Assembly (NCBI RefSeq): GCF_900292015.1 | Contig: NZ_LR130759.1 | Location: 3,968,001 to 4,032,000, forward strand | Direction: 5' to 3' | Source: Mycobacterium basiliense | GTDB taxonomy: Bacteria > Actinomycetota > Actinomycetes > Mycobacteriales > Mycobacteriaceae | Length of the DNA stretch: 64,000 nt | Part shown: piece after piece, positions 17,746-29,026 of the stretch | How positions within the stretch are numbered: the stretch's first letter is position 1 | Layout of the letters: every line of letters begins with the position of its first letter | Translations under genes and position numbers: made by a program | Notes under the pieces: model-generated | What the model was told of the DNA's origin: nothing | The model's database searches: none | The model's input: only the letters and a program-made list of their open reading frames with translations

Positions 17746-18951
17746 ATGGCGTCTCGCGAGCTTCCCTTCCCGGTATTCGATGCCGACAACCACATGTATG
17801 AGCCGCAGGAGGCCCTCACCAAGTTCCTCCCGGACAAGCGCAAACACGTGATCGACTACGTGCAGGTCCGCGGTCGCACCAAGATCGTGGTGCGGGGGCA
17901 CATCAGCGACTACATACCGAACCCGACGTTCGAGGTGGTGGCGCGACCGGGCGCGCAGGAGGAGTACTTCCGGCACGGCAGCGGCGGCAAGAGTTACCGC
18001 GAGGTGATGGGTGAGCCGATGAAGGCGATCCCGGCCTTCCGGGAACCCGGTCCCCGCCTGGAGGTCATGGATGAACTCGGCCTCGACTACGCCCTGATGT
18101 TCCCGACCCTTGCCAGCCTGGTCGAAGAACGGATGAAGGACGACCCGGAGATGACGCACGATGTCATCCATGCACTCAACGAGTGGATGTATGAGACGTG
18201 GTCGTTCAACTACCAGGACCGCATCTTCGCCACCCCGGTGATCACGCTGCCCATCGTCGGGCGGGCGCTCGAAGAGCTCGAGTGGTGCCTTCAACGGGGC
18301 GCTCGCACCGTGCTGGTGCGCCCGGCGCCAGTACCCGGCTACCGTGGCAGCCGGTCGTTCGGCTTTGCGGAATTCGACCCGTTCTGGCAAGCCTGCATCA
18401 AGGCTGGGATCCCGGTCTCGATGCATGCCTCCGACAGCGGCTACTCCGAATTGATGAACGTGTGGGAGCCCGGCGACGAATTCCTGCCCTTTAAGCCGAC
18501 GGCATTCCGCAGCCTGGCGATGGGCCACCGACCGATCGAAGATGCGATGGGGGCGTTGGTCTGCCACGGCGCGCTGTCGCGCAACCCCGAGCTGCGCGTG
18601 TTGTCAATCGAAAACGGTGCCGACTGGGTGCCACACCTGTTCCGGGGCTTGAAGGGCGTCTACAAGAAGATGCCGAACGCTTTCAGCGAAGACCCGATCG
18701 AGGCATTCAAACGTTGCGTGTACATCAGCCCCTTCTGGGAGGACCGGTTCACCGAGATCGTGAAAATGGTCGGTACCGACCGCGTGGTGTTCGGCTCCGA
18801 TTGGCCGCACCCCGAAGGCCTCAAGGACCCCATTTCGTTTGTCGACGAGCTGTCCGATTTCGACCAGGAAGACGTCGCAAAGATCATGGGCGGCAACATG
18901 ATGGAAGTGATGAAGGTCGGGACGGCAGCCCCCAAGCCGGTTAGCGCGTAA
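17746..18951 (+). CDS. amidohydrolase-2 family protein
   Basis: 401 residues of the metal-dependent amidohydrolase_2 (ACMSD-like TIM barrel) family, which includes decarboxylases and hydrolases. It begins FDADNHMYEPQEALTKF, where D-x-D-N-H replaces the usual metal-binding H-x-H. It continues with HASDSGYSE, LSIENGADW and the C-terminal catalytic-Asp motif VFGSDWPHPEGL. ATG 17746 follows CGAGGAG at ideal spacing. It is a clear paralogue of the 51139-52347 protein (same DxDNHxYEP, VRPAPVPG and GSDWPH blocks). The perfect palindrome just upstream suggests direct control by the TetR-hotdog protein. Confidence 0.85.
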   Translation: MASRELPFPVFDADNHMYEPQEALTKFLPDKRKHVIDYVQVRGRTKIVVRGHISDYIPNPTFEVVARPGAQEEYFRHGSGGKSYREVMGEPMKAIPAFREPGPRLEVMDELGLDYALMFPTLASLVEERMKDDPEMTHDVIHALNEWMYETWSFNYQDRIFATPVITLPIVGRALEELEWCLQRGARTVLVRPAPVPGYRGSRSFGFAEFDPFWQACIKAGIPVSMHASDSGYSELMNVWEPGDEFLPFKPTAFRSLAMGHRPIEDAMGALVCHGALSRNPELRVLSIENGADWVPHLFRGLKGVYKKMPNAFSEDPIEAFKRCVYISPFWEDRFTEIVKMVGTDRVVFGSDWPHPEGLKDPISFVDELSDFDQEDVAKIMGGNMMEVMKVGTAAPKPVSA

Positions 18952-21422
<2,471 letters not shown>

Positions 21423-21485
21423 ATCACGACCCGCGATGTGGACCGGGCAGGCCCGGCGTCCGTGACGTACCGGTTCTCCGGGGAA

Positions 21486-22721
21486 CTACCGCGAGCGTCC
21501 ACGCCGCACCTGGTTGAAGGGCACGCCGCGATCGGCGGCGTACTCACGCGGAAAGTTGAGCACCCTTTCCCCAATGACGTTGCGCGCCATCTCCGTCGTG
21601 CCCCCGCCGATGGCCACCGACTGCCGAGCCAGATAACGCAATCCGGTCTGCAAACCTTCACCAAGCTGCCCGACAACACCGGCCGGTCCCGCGATGGCCA
21701 GCGCGGTGTCCATTTCCAAGGTCACGGTTTCAGCGTGAAACAGTCGTATCAGACTGCCGCCGGCGGGCGGTAATGCGCCGTCCCGAACGCTGCGATAGAC
21801 GTGTTCGATCAGCTGCTCGGCCACCGCACGGTGCACCAGCGCCCGGCCCGCCATCTCACGCACCCGATCGCTGTCGGCCTGGCCGGTCGTGTGTGCCAGT
21901 TGGGCGTAGTCGACCGGCGTCGAGTGACCGCCCTCGCTGCCGGCGCCGCTGGCGAATTCCGAGCCCATGCCAACCGCACGCCGTTCGTGATACAGCTGTC
22001 GAGACGCCACCGACCAGCCCTTGTTCACCTCGCCGATCACCGCGTCGTCACCCACGTCGACCCCGTCGAGGAATTCCTCACAGAACTCGGTGGAGCCATT
22101 CACCTGGGTGATGCGCCGCAATGTGATGCCGGGGTGATTGATGGGGACCAGAAACATGGTCAGGCCGTCGTGTTTGGGTACCTCCCAGTTGGTTCGGGCC
22201 AGGCACAGGCCGTAGTCGGCGGCAAATGCGCTGGTACTCCAGGTCTTGGCACCGTTGATCACCCATCGATCGCTCTGGCGCTCGGCCCGGGTTATCACGC
22301 CGGCAAGGTCGGAACCACCGCTTGGTTCAGACAGCAACTGCACCAACACCTCCTCACCGCGCAGTGCCGCCGAGATGTGTCGTTGCTTCTGTTCCTCGCT
22401 GCCAGTGTCCAATAGTGTGGCGCAGCAGATGGTAAACGTCGGGGTATTGAGGATTAACGGCATCTCATAGCGCAACGACTCCTGGTCGAATGCCCGCTGA
22501 TATTCGTACGGCAGACCCAGGCCGCCGTACTCTCGGGGAAAGCAGATCCCGGCGAATCCGCCTTCGTAGAGCCGCCTTTGCAGTTCTCGGGCGCGTTGCC
22601 AGCAGCCCTCGTCATCGCGCGATGCCGCCGGCGGGGACAGTGGATCGATTGGCGGCATATGGGCGGCCAGCCACTCCCTTGCCCGGCCGGCAAATTGGGC
22701 AACCGATTCGCTCGACGTCAT
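21486..22721 (-). CDS. acyl-CoA dehydrogenase, catalytic-type subunit
   Basis: 411 residues of the FadE fold: SEPSGGSDLAG near 131, NGAKTWSTSAFAADY, and Glu246 in LYHERRAVG at the IVD/FadE26-type catalytic position. The C-terminal motif is IGGGTTEMARNVIGERVLNFP. It overlaps the upstream dehydrogenase gene by four bases (ATGA at 22718-22721), so the two should form an alpha-beta heteromer. Together they interrupt what is a contiguous Rv1364c-Rv1363c-Rv1362c set in M. tuberculosis. Confidence 0.86.
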   Translation of the reverse strand: MTSSESVAQFAGRAREWLAAHMPPIDPLSPPAASRDDEGCWQRARELQRRLYEGGFAGICFPREYGGLGLPYEYQRAFDQESLRYEMPLILNTPTFTICCATLLDTGSEEQKQRHISAALRGEEVLVQLLSEPSGGSDLAGVITRAERQSDRWVINGAKTWSTSAFAADYGLCLARTNWEVPKHDGLTMFLVPINHPGITLRRITQVNGSTEFCEEFLDGVDVGDDAVIGEVNKGWSVASRQLYHERRAVGMGSEFASGAGSEGGHSTPVDYAQLAHTTGQADSDRVREMAGRALVHRAVAEQLIEHVYRSVRDGALPPAGGSLIRLFHAETVTLEMDTALAIAGPAGVVGQLGEGLQTGLRYLARQSVAIGGGTTEMARNVIGERVLNFPREYAADRGVPFNQVRRGRSR

Positions 22722-23887
22722 TTCGCTGCCCTCTGGGCTTCATAGACCCTGAGGTTGTGTTCCTCCGGCGTGCCGAACATGGCGCGGTACAACGTAACTC
22801 GCCTCAGGTATAGATGCAGATCATGTTCCCAGGTGACGCCGATGCCGCCATGCAGCTGTACACAACTCTGCACGATCTGGCCGGCCATCTCTCCGACGTA
22901 GGACTTGGCGGTACTGGCCAACCGTCCCGCCTCCGGCGAGCGAGCGGCCACCTCAGCGACCGCTGCGATGGTGGTGGCACGGCAGGCTTCCACCCACATC
23001 TTCATATCGGCGAATTTGTGTTTGAGCGCTTGATATGACGCCAGCGGCCGTCCGAATGTGTGCCGGTCCAGCGCCCATTGCACGGTGAAATCAAAGACCG
23101 TCTGCACGATGCCGACCGCCTCGGCGCACTGCAGCACCTGGGCGATCTGACTCTGCCGGTCGACCAGCGCGGCGGTCTCGGTGGCGCTCCCCACCGCGGC
23201 GGAATCGGCCACCGCCACGTCGTCGAAATCCACCCGGGCGTACTGCTTGACAAGGTCTATCGACTGCTGCCCGGTGATCCGCACCCCCTGCGCATCCGTG
23301 GGGACCAGGAACTGGCGAACGCCGGAGTCATTTGGGCCGCATCGCGCGACCACCAACAGCATCGCGCTTTGCGCCGCGGCTTCCACGCGGTCTTTGGCGC
23401 CCCGGATACGGTAGCCGTTGCCGGTGGGGGTCGCCGTGACCGTAGGGTCCAGCGGGGCCCACTGCCGCTTCGGCTCACAAACCGCCCAGGAGGCCACCAC
23501 TTGACCCGATATCAACGATTCGATCAAGCCGGCGTGCGCATGCCGATCGGCACTATCGACCAGCCCGGCAAGCACGGTGCTGACCGGATACAAGGGTCCG
23601 GGTGCCACGGTCCGACCAAGCTGTTCGGCGACCGCGGCCAGATCTTGAACGCCGTTGCCAGAGATACTCCCGCCGCCGAGTTCCTCGGGAACCAGCAGGC
23701 CGGTCCATCCAAGCTCAGCGGCTCGCCGCCACCAATTTGAGTCAAAGGACTTCCCCGAAGCGTGCAGCTCCCGGACATGCCGTAGCGACGCTTCTTTTTG
23801 CAGAAATGCGTGGGTGGTAGAGGTAAAGAGTATGTTTTCGGGAGAGTCGACAGCGGTCATGACGCCGGCCGGGCTTTCCCTGGGCAT
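22718..23887 (-). CDS. acyl-CoA dehydrogenase, partner subunit
   Basis: 389 residues. N-terminal helices including WWRRAAELGWTGLLVPEELGGG, a central beta domain, and the C-terminal TVQWALDRHTFGRPLASYQALKH (shown in part) and LHGGIGVTWEHDLHLYLRR motif, which is typical of the beta subunit of steroid-type FadE heterotetramers. The usual catalytic Glu helix lacks an acidic residue at the matching place. A Met at 23860 (MTAVDSPEN) is an alternative, perhaps better, start. First gene of a two-gene minus-strand operon. Confidence 0.84.
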   Translation of the reverse strand: MPRESPAGVMTAVDSPENILFTSTTHAFLQKEASLRHVRELHASGKSFDSNWWRRAAELGWTGLLVPEELGGGSISGNGVQDLAAVAEQLGRTVAPGPLYPVSTVLAGLVDSADRHAHAGLIESLISGQVVASWAVCEPKRQWAPLDPTVTATPTGNGYRIRGAKDRVEAAAQSAMLLVVARCGPNDSGVRQFLVPTDAQGVRITGQQSIDLVKQYARVDFDDVAVADSAAVGSATETAALVDRQSQIAQVLQCAEAVGIVQTVFDFTVQWALDRHTFGRPLASYQALKHKFADMKMWVEACRATTIAAVAEVAARSPEAGRLASTAKSYVGEMAGQIVQSCVQLHGGIGVTWEHDLHLYLRRVTLYRAMFGTPEEHNLRVYEAQRAAK

Positions 23888-24055
23888 CCTTCGCCGCTGC
23901 GAGGGACAGCGGGGAAAATGTTCGGGTGGCTAGTCATCCGCCTGATCGGTCCTCGTTGAAGCGGAGTTCGCTGGCGACTCTGATGTTAGCAATGGCGTAT
24001 ACCGTAAGAGATACCGGAGTTCGGTCGATAATGATGGTGACGGGCTGTAACCGCG

Positions 24056-24862
24056 ATGACTGAGACGAACGAACCGCACTCGGATTCGGCGACGTCGAAG
24101 GCCAACGCGATGGCGTTGGCGGCAGAAGCCGAAGCCGCCGAAGCGGAGGCGCTGGCCGCTGCGGCGCGTGCGCGTGCTCGCGCCGCCCAGTTGAAACGTG
24201 AGGCGCTAGAAATCGCTGAAGCCAACGGCGAGGAGTTCGACCCCGACCAGGACGACGCCGAGTACGAGTACGAATACGAGTACGTCGACTATGACGACTA
24301 CGTCGCCGGCGACCAAGATGCCGAAACCACCGAGACCGAGGACGAAGAGACCGGCAAGCCCTTTTCCTGGCGAAACCGCTATTGGATCTGGCTGGCCACC
24401 AAGGTTGCCGCGATCCTCGTGATCTGCTGCTTTGCTGGGCTCAGCGCCTACTTCGTGTGGCAGCACCACGATGCCACCCAGCGTCAGCAACGTGCCGCGG
24501 CGTTCACCGAGGGCGCCAAGAAGGGCGTCATCAACATGATTGCGCTGGACTATCGAAAGGCCAAAGAGGACGTTCAGCGAGTAATCGACAGCTCGACCGG
24601 AGAGTTTCGAGACGAGTTTGCAGCAAGGGCAAACGATTTCACCAAGGTCGTCGAGCAGTCCAAAGTCGTCACCGAGGGAACGGTGAACGCGATAGGTGTC
24701 GAGTCCATGGATGGGCACACCGCTTTGGTACTCGTGTCGGCGACATCACGTGTCACCGAAGGCGGTGACGGCAAACAAGAACCACGTGAGTGGCGGCTCA
24801 GGGTAACCGTGACCGAGGAGGACGGACAATACAAGATGTCGAAGGTTGACTTCGTACCGTGA
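24056..24862 (+). CDS. Mce-associated membrane protein (Rv1363c-like)
   Basis: 268 residues. A long cytoplasmic N-terminus begins with an Ala/Glu/Arg-rich coiled-coil-like stretch, then a very acidic segment with [13 protein letters not shown]. One transmembrane helix follows ([19 protein letters not shown], about 118-136) and an extracytoplasmic domain with [20 protein letters not shown], the hallmark of Mce-associated (Mam) proteins. Such proteins stabilise or modulate Mce lipid importers. The stop overlaps the next start (GTGA), so the pair is translationally coupled, as for Rv1363c/Rv1362c. No Mce genes lie in the window. Confidence 0.85.
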   Translation: MTETNEPHSDSATSKANAMALAAEAEAAEAEALAAAARARARAAQLKREALEIAEANGEEFDPDQDDAEYEYEYEYVDYDDYVAGDQDAETTETEDEETGKPFSWRNRYWIWLATKVAAILVICCFAGLSAYFVWQHHDATQRQQRAAAFTEGAKKGVINMIALDYRKAKEDVQRVIDSSTGEFRDEFAARANDFTKVVEQSKVVTEGTVNAIGVESMDGHTALVLVSATSRVTEGGDGKQEPREWRLRVTVTEEDGQYKMSKVDFVP

Positions 24863-25518
24863 CCGATGATGTGCGCGACCTTGACGGCGCCGACGCAACC
24901 GAAACCACCGAGATGGCCGCTATCGACCCCGAAGACGGCGACGATGCGGAGGTTTACGAAGAAGGGCCGGAAGCCGAATCCGACCCACCCAAACGCGACC
25001 TGAAACGGGACTTGTTGCGAATCAAGGTCAACGTGAGACCCCTGTCGGTGATTTTGACACTGCTCATCCTGATCTCCGGTGGCACGGCCGCCTGGCTGTA
25101 CGTCAAGCTGTACCGACCGGATCAGCAGGTCGACCCTAGCGTCGAACGTGCCGCGGTCAGCGCGGCCTCCGACGGCACCGTCGCGCTTCTGTCGTACTCA
25201 CCCGACACGCTCGACGAGGACTTTGCCAGGGCCAGGAAGCACCTGACCGGCGACTTCTTGGCCTACTACAACCAGTTCACCGAGCAGTTTGTCGCGCCAA
25301 CCGCCAAGGAAAAGGCCCTCAAGACCAGCGCTCACGTGGTACGCGCCGCGGTATCGGAGCTGCACCCGGGCGCGGCGGAGGTGCTGATCTTCGCAGATCA
25401 GAGCACCACGAGTAAGGACCACCCCGAACCGGCGTTGACACCCATCAGCGTGGTGGTGAGTCTGGCCCGGGTCGACGGCAACTGGCTGATCACCAAATTC
25501 ACGCCGGTGGCCAGCTAG
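24859..25518 (+). CDS. Mce-associated membrane protein (Rv1362c-like)
   Basis: 219 residues starting with GTG in a four-base overlap with its partner. Acidic N-terminal tail, one transmembrane helix ([19 protein letters not shown], about 67-85), and an outer domain with [23 protein letters not shown], a Mam signature, then a [16 protein letters not shown] strand pair. Same topology as the 24056 protein, with which it probably dimerises. Length fits Rv1362c (220 residues as I recall). Confidence 0.85.
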   Translation: MTDDVRDLDGADATETTEMAAIDPEDGDDAEVYEEGPEAESDPPKRDLKRDLLRIKVNVRPLSVILTLLILISGGTAAWLYVKLYRPDQQVDPSVERAAVSAASDGTVALLSYSPDTLDEDFARARKHLTGDFLAYYNQFTEQFVAPTAKEKALKTSAHVVRAAVSELHPGAAEVLIFADQSTTSKDHPEPALTPISVVVSLARVDGNWLITKFTPVAS

Positions 25519-25652
25519 GCCCGCCGGCAGCCGCCAGCTCGCAAAGGCCCGGTCCTCTTGGGCGACAACCGAATTTGCTGACGGCCAGCCTCTGACGTGG
25601 CCGAGGTAGCGCGGTGGTGGTTCCGGCCGCCGCACGCCATTGGGCTTAGTTG

Positions 25653-25670
25653 CTATTTATATTATGATAG
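25653..25670 (+). promoter_or_regulatory. AT-rich 18-mer shared with the operon promoter at 2376
   Basis: CTATTTATATTATGATAG, 63 bases before the P450 start. It is a 16-of-18 match to the element in front of the acyl-CoA dehydrogenase operon. It has CTAT/ATAG ends in inverted orientation. The distance to the gene leaves room for a leader with the AGGAGG-type RBS seen at about 25721. Confidence 0.5.
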
Positions 25671-25733
25671 CGACATTCCACTCGAGTCGGGCCCGCGTGT
25701 GCGGGCTTAACCGGTTGCCCAGGAGGAGCGCTG

Positions 25734-26969
25734 ATGACACTGCGCACCCACCACCCCGGTCCCAGTGGTCAGGCCATCACTCTCGACCTGACCGGGGACA
25801 CCAGCCCTTACCCATTCTTCGAATACATGAGGCGTACCGATCCGGTCTGGCATGGGGCGCTGATGGATCACGAACACCTGCCGGAGGAACTGCGGCCCAA
25901 CGACGAGTGGGTGCTGTTCGATTACGACGGCGTGTTTCAAGCCTTCCGCGACGACCGCATCTTCACGTCGGCCGGCTACGACAAGACCATCGGATTGGTC
26001 ATGGGCCACACCATCTTGGCGATGGGCGGCAAAGAACACCACGACCACCGAAACCTGGTGGCCAAGGCATTCCGGGCCACCGCACTGGAACGATGGGAAC
26101 CCGTGGTCATCGGCCCGGTTTGTGACCAGCTGATTGACGAAATCAAAAACGACGGCCAAGCCGACCTGGTCACGGCACTGACCTTCGAGTTTCCCACCCG
26201 GATCATCGCCACGCTCCTCGGGCTGCCCCCCGAGGATCTCGATCTGTTCCGGCGGCTGTCGTTTGACCTGATCTCGATCCCCACCGATATCGTGGCGGGG
26301 TTGAACGCCGCCGAAGAGTTGCACGACTACTTCCTCGGTCAAGTCGAGCAGCGGCGCAGCAAAGCCACCGACGACATCATCGGGGACCTGGTCGCCGCCG
26401 AAATCGAGGGCGAGAAACTCGATGACGAGGCCATCATCGCGTTCCTGCGGCTGCTGCTGCCGGCCGGGCTGGAAACCACCTACCGCTCTTCAGGCAACCT
26501 GTTGTACCTGCTACTGACCCACCCCGAGCAGCTGGCAATGCTCCGTCAGGACCGGTCGTTGATACCCGTCGCCATCGAAGAGGGCCTGCGGTTCGAGACC
26601 CCGCTGACCATGGTGATGCGGACCACCACCGACGAAGTGGAAATTGGCGGCAAGACAATCCCACCCAACGCACAGATCGACCTGTGCATGGGGTCGGCCA
26701 ACCGCGACGAAAGCCGCTGGCCCGACGCAAACACATTCGACATTCGCCGGCCGCGGCACGCGCACATCGCCTTCGCGGGTGGTATCCATATGTGTCTCGG
26801 CATGCACCTGGCACGCCTGGAAACCCGGGTGATGTTGAACAGCCTGTTCAACCGGGTCACGAACCTGGCGTTCGTCCCCGACGATGGCACCGGTGCGCAG
26901 TCCCGGATCATTGGACTTACCTTCCGCTCACCCAACAAACTCCCGGTGACATTCGACCCGGCCGCATGA
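25734..26969 (+). CDS. cytochrome P450
   Basis: 411 residues of a soluble bacterial P450. The I-helix oxygen-activation motif is AGLETT (Glu where Asp is commoner), the K-helix ExxR lies in EEGLRFETP, and the heme loop is FAGGIHMCLG with Cys354 as thiolate ligand. ATG 25734 is preceded by CAGGAGGAG. It shares long blocks with the 39043 P450, so the two are paralogues of one CYP family (family number not assigned here). It is coupled by ATGA to an alcohol dehydrogenase, suggesting sequential hydroxylation and oxidation of one substrate. No ferredoxin gene is adjacent. Confidence 0.88.
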   Translation: MTLRTHHPGPSGQAITLDLTGDTSPYPFFEYMRRTDPVWHGALMDHEHLPEELRPNDEWVLFDYDGVFQAFRDDRIFTSAGYDKTIGLVMGHTILAMGGKEHHDHRNLVAKAFRATALERWEPVVIGPVCDQLIDEIKNDGQADLVTALTFEFPTRIIATLLGLPPEDLDLFRRLSFDLISIPTDIVAGLNAAEELHDYFLGQVEQRRSKATDDIIGDLVAAEIEGEKLDDEAIIAFLRLLLPAGLETTYRSSGNLLYLLLTHPEQLAMLRQDRSLIPVAIEEGLRFETPLTMVMRTTTDEVEIGGKTIPPNAQIDLCMGSANRDESRWPDANTFDIRRPRHAHIAFAGGIHMCLGMHLARLETRVMLNSLFNRVTNLAFVPDDGTGAQSRIIGLTFRSPNKLPVTFDPAA

Positions 26970-28123
26970 GGAGCCGCGCGGCCATCTTGCACGACGTCGG
27001 GGGGCCTTGGTCCGTCGAGGAATTCGAGCTGGACGCCCCTCGCTCCGGGGAAGTTCTAGTCGAAATGGCGGCCGCCGGGTTGTGCCGCTCCGACGATCAC
27101 ATTCTCAAGGGCGACATGTCCGCCCCCAATGACGTTTTGCGATCGCTCGGTCGGCCAGCCATGTTTCCGACCATCGGCGGTCATGAGGGCTCCGGCATCG
27201 TTCGTGAACTCGGCGAAGGGGTAACCGATTTCGCTCCCGGAGACCACGTCGTGATGTCATTCGTCGCCGTGTGCGGGCACTGCCGGTGGTGCGCAAGCGG
27301 CATGGAGTACCTGTGCGACAAGGGCATTGGCACCTTGACTCCTGGAATGCCCACTGACGGAACATTCCGTCACCACACCATCGAAGGCCGCCCCCTCGGC
27401 CACATTTCGAAGATCGGCGCATTCGCCGAACACACTGTGGTGGCAACCAATTCGATCGTGAAAATCGATCCGCACTTGCCGCTGGTTCCGAGCGCGCTGC
27501 TGTCCTGCGCTATCCCCACCGGCTACGGCTCGGTGGCGAATCGGGGCGGGGTGCGCGGCGGTGACACAGTCGTAGTGATCGGTGCCGGAGGTATCGGTAC
27601 CGGCGCGATCCAGGGTGCCCGAATCAACGGTGCGGCGCACATCGTCGCCGTTGACCCGGTGGAGTTCAAACAGAAATCATCGTTGCAATTCGGCGCAACG
27701 CACAGTGCGGCAACGGCGGCTGAGGCCGTCGAAGTGGTACGTGACCTGACCGACGGCGTCATGGCCGACGCCGTCGTGGTGTCGCCGTCCTTGATCACGG
27801 CCGAGGATGTCCGCGATGCGCTCAGCCTTACCCGCAAGGGCGGGATCTGTGTACTCACCGGCATGACGTCGCAGCTCACCCGCTCGGTCAAGATCGGGCT
27901 GCAAGACTTCATCCTGATGAACAAGACGTTGGCGGGCACCATATTCGGGTCGTGCAACCCGAACGCAGACATCTTCCGGTTAGCCCGGCTCTATCAGACC
28001 GGCCAGCTCCAGCTCGACGAGATGATCACCAGACGTTATCGCCTCGAAAACATCAACGATGCCTACCACGACCTGCTGAACGGTGAACTCATCCGAGGCG
28101 TAATCGACTTCGGCATTGCTTGA
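26966..28123 (+). CDS. zinc-dependent alcohol dehydrogenase
   Basis: 385 residues of the class III-like medium-chain dehydrogenase family. Catalytic zinc ligands appear as GLCRSDDH (Cys40) and GGHEGSG. The structural-zinc cysteines sit in CGHCRWCASGMEYLC, and the NAD fold in VVVIGAGGIGTGAIQGA. The C-terminal FGSCNPNADIFRLARLYQ is typical for NDMA- or mycothiol-type relatives, and an NDMA-dependent mechanism is possible. It starts within the P450 stop codon (ATGA), so it likely oxidises the P450's alcohol product to aldehyde or acid. Confidence 0.87.
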   Translation: MRSRAAILHDVGGPWSVEEFELDAPRSGEVLVEMAAAGLCRSDDHILKGDMSAPNDVLRSLGRPAMFPTIGGHEGSGIVRELGEGVTDFAPGDHVVMSFVAVCGHCRWCASGMEYLCDKGIGTLTPGMPTDGTFRHHTIEGRPLGHISKIGAFAEHTVVATNSIVKIDPHLPLVPSALLSCAIPTGYGSVANRGGVRGGDTVVVIGAGGIGTGAIQGARINGAAHIVAVDPVEFKQKSSLQFGATHSAATAAEAVEVVRDLTDGVMADAVVVSPSLITAEDVRDALSLTRKGGICVLTGMTSQLTRSVKIGLQDFILMNKTLAGTIFGSCNPNADIFRLARLYQTGQLQLDEMITRRYRLENINDAYHDLLNGELIRGVIDFGIA

Positions 28124-28180
28124 AGAGCCACCGTTTCGCCGGCGTTGGCATCGGCGTCACCGGTGAGCTTGCGCAGATAT

Positions 28181-28197
28181 CCGACTACTTCAGTCGG
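28181..28197. terminator. hairpin between convergent genes
   Basis: CCGACT-ACTTC-AGTCGG, a perfect 6-5-6 inverted repeat covering the stop codon of the minus-strand SDR and lying 57 bases after the alcohol dehydrogenase. Position suggests a bidirectional terminator, but there is no U-tract. Confidence 0.35.
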
Positions 28198-29020
28198 AAA
28201 GTCTGGCCAGGGTGTGTTCCCATAGCTCGCGCGCACGACCGGGATCGTATGCAACGCGGTTGGCCTTCGCGATCCGGTGTCTCGAATAGTATTCGCCGGA
28301 CTTCCAATCGATGCCGGGGGTGCTCGATGCCAGCCAGACCAATTGTTCGGCTCCCTGCTCCGCGGTGGCGGTGAACCGGGCGGTCACCGGCACGTGGTAC
28401 TTCATGAAACCGAGCATTCGTGATCCCGATGCGTCACCGAAGTTGGAGTTGACGTAGCCCGGGTGAAACGTCGCGGCCGACAGTCCGCAGCCGTGATATC
28501 GGTGATGCAATTCCATGGTGAACAACACGATCGCCAGTTTGGTCAGAGCGTAGGCAACGCTGGGTCGATGTCGACCCGTATTCTCCAGGTCTTTGACAAA
28601 GTTCTTGGGAAGCAACGTCTGCGAAGAGCTGGTCGTGTTGACCACGGTGGCGCGGGAATCGACGAGCACATCCGCCAAGTGAGTGGTAAGCAGGAACGGC
28701 GCCAAATAGTTGACCTGATAGGTCTTCTCGTAGCCGTCGGCGGTGAATTCGATCGTTCTGGACATGCCGCCGGCGTTGTTGGCCAAAACGTCGATGCGGG
28801 AGTATTCCGACCGGATCTTGTCTGCCAACACCCGCACCTGTGCCAGGTCAGCGAAGTCGGCCACAAAATGGTCCGCACCCACTTCCGCGGCCACCGCTGT
28901 GGTCTTGCTCTCCGAGCGGCCCACCACGACCACGTTTTGGCCATTCCGACTCAGCCTTCGAGCTGCGGCCGCGCCGATGCCGTCACTGGCCCCCGTGATG
29001 ACAATCGTCTTGTGTGTCAT
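28190..29020 (-). CDS. short-chain dehydrogenase (retinol dehydrogenase-like)
   Basis: 276 residues. NAD(P) motif TGASDGIG at the N-terminus, NNAGG near residue 86, Ser-rich NTTSSSQTL, and the catalytic YALTK. The long form with PGYVNSNFG and a substrate-loop C-terminus resembles retinol/WW-domain-type dehydrogenases acting on lipophilic alcohols. ATG 29020 lies six bases after the P450 stop, making it the third gene of the LLM-P450-SDR operon starting at 31281. It likely oxidises the product of that P450. Confidence 0.85.
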   Translation of the reverse strand: MTHKTIVITGASDGIGAAAARRLSRNGQNVVVVGRSESKTTAVAAEVGADHFVADFADLAQVRVLADKIRSEYSRIDVLANNAGGMSRTIEFTADGYEKTYQVNYLAPFLLTTHLADVLVDSRATVVNTTSSSQTLLPKNFVKDLENTGRHRPSVAYALTKLAIVLFTMELHHRYHGCGLSAATFHPGYVNSNFGDASGSRMLGFMKYHVPVTARFTATAEQGAEQLVWLASSTPGIDWKSGEYYSRHRIAKANRVAYDPGRARELWEHTLARLSD

Positions 29021-29026
29021 CGGCCC

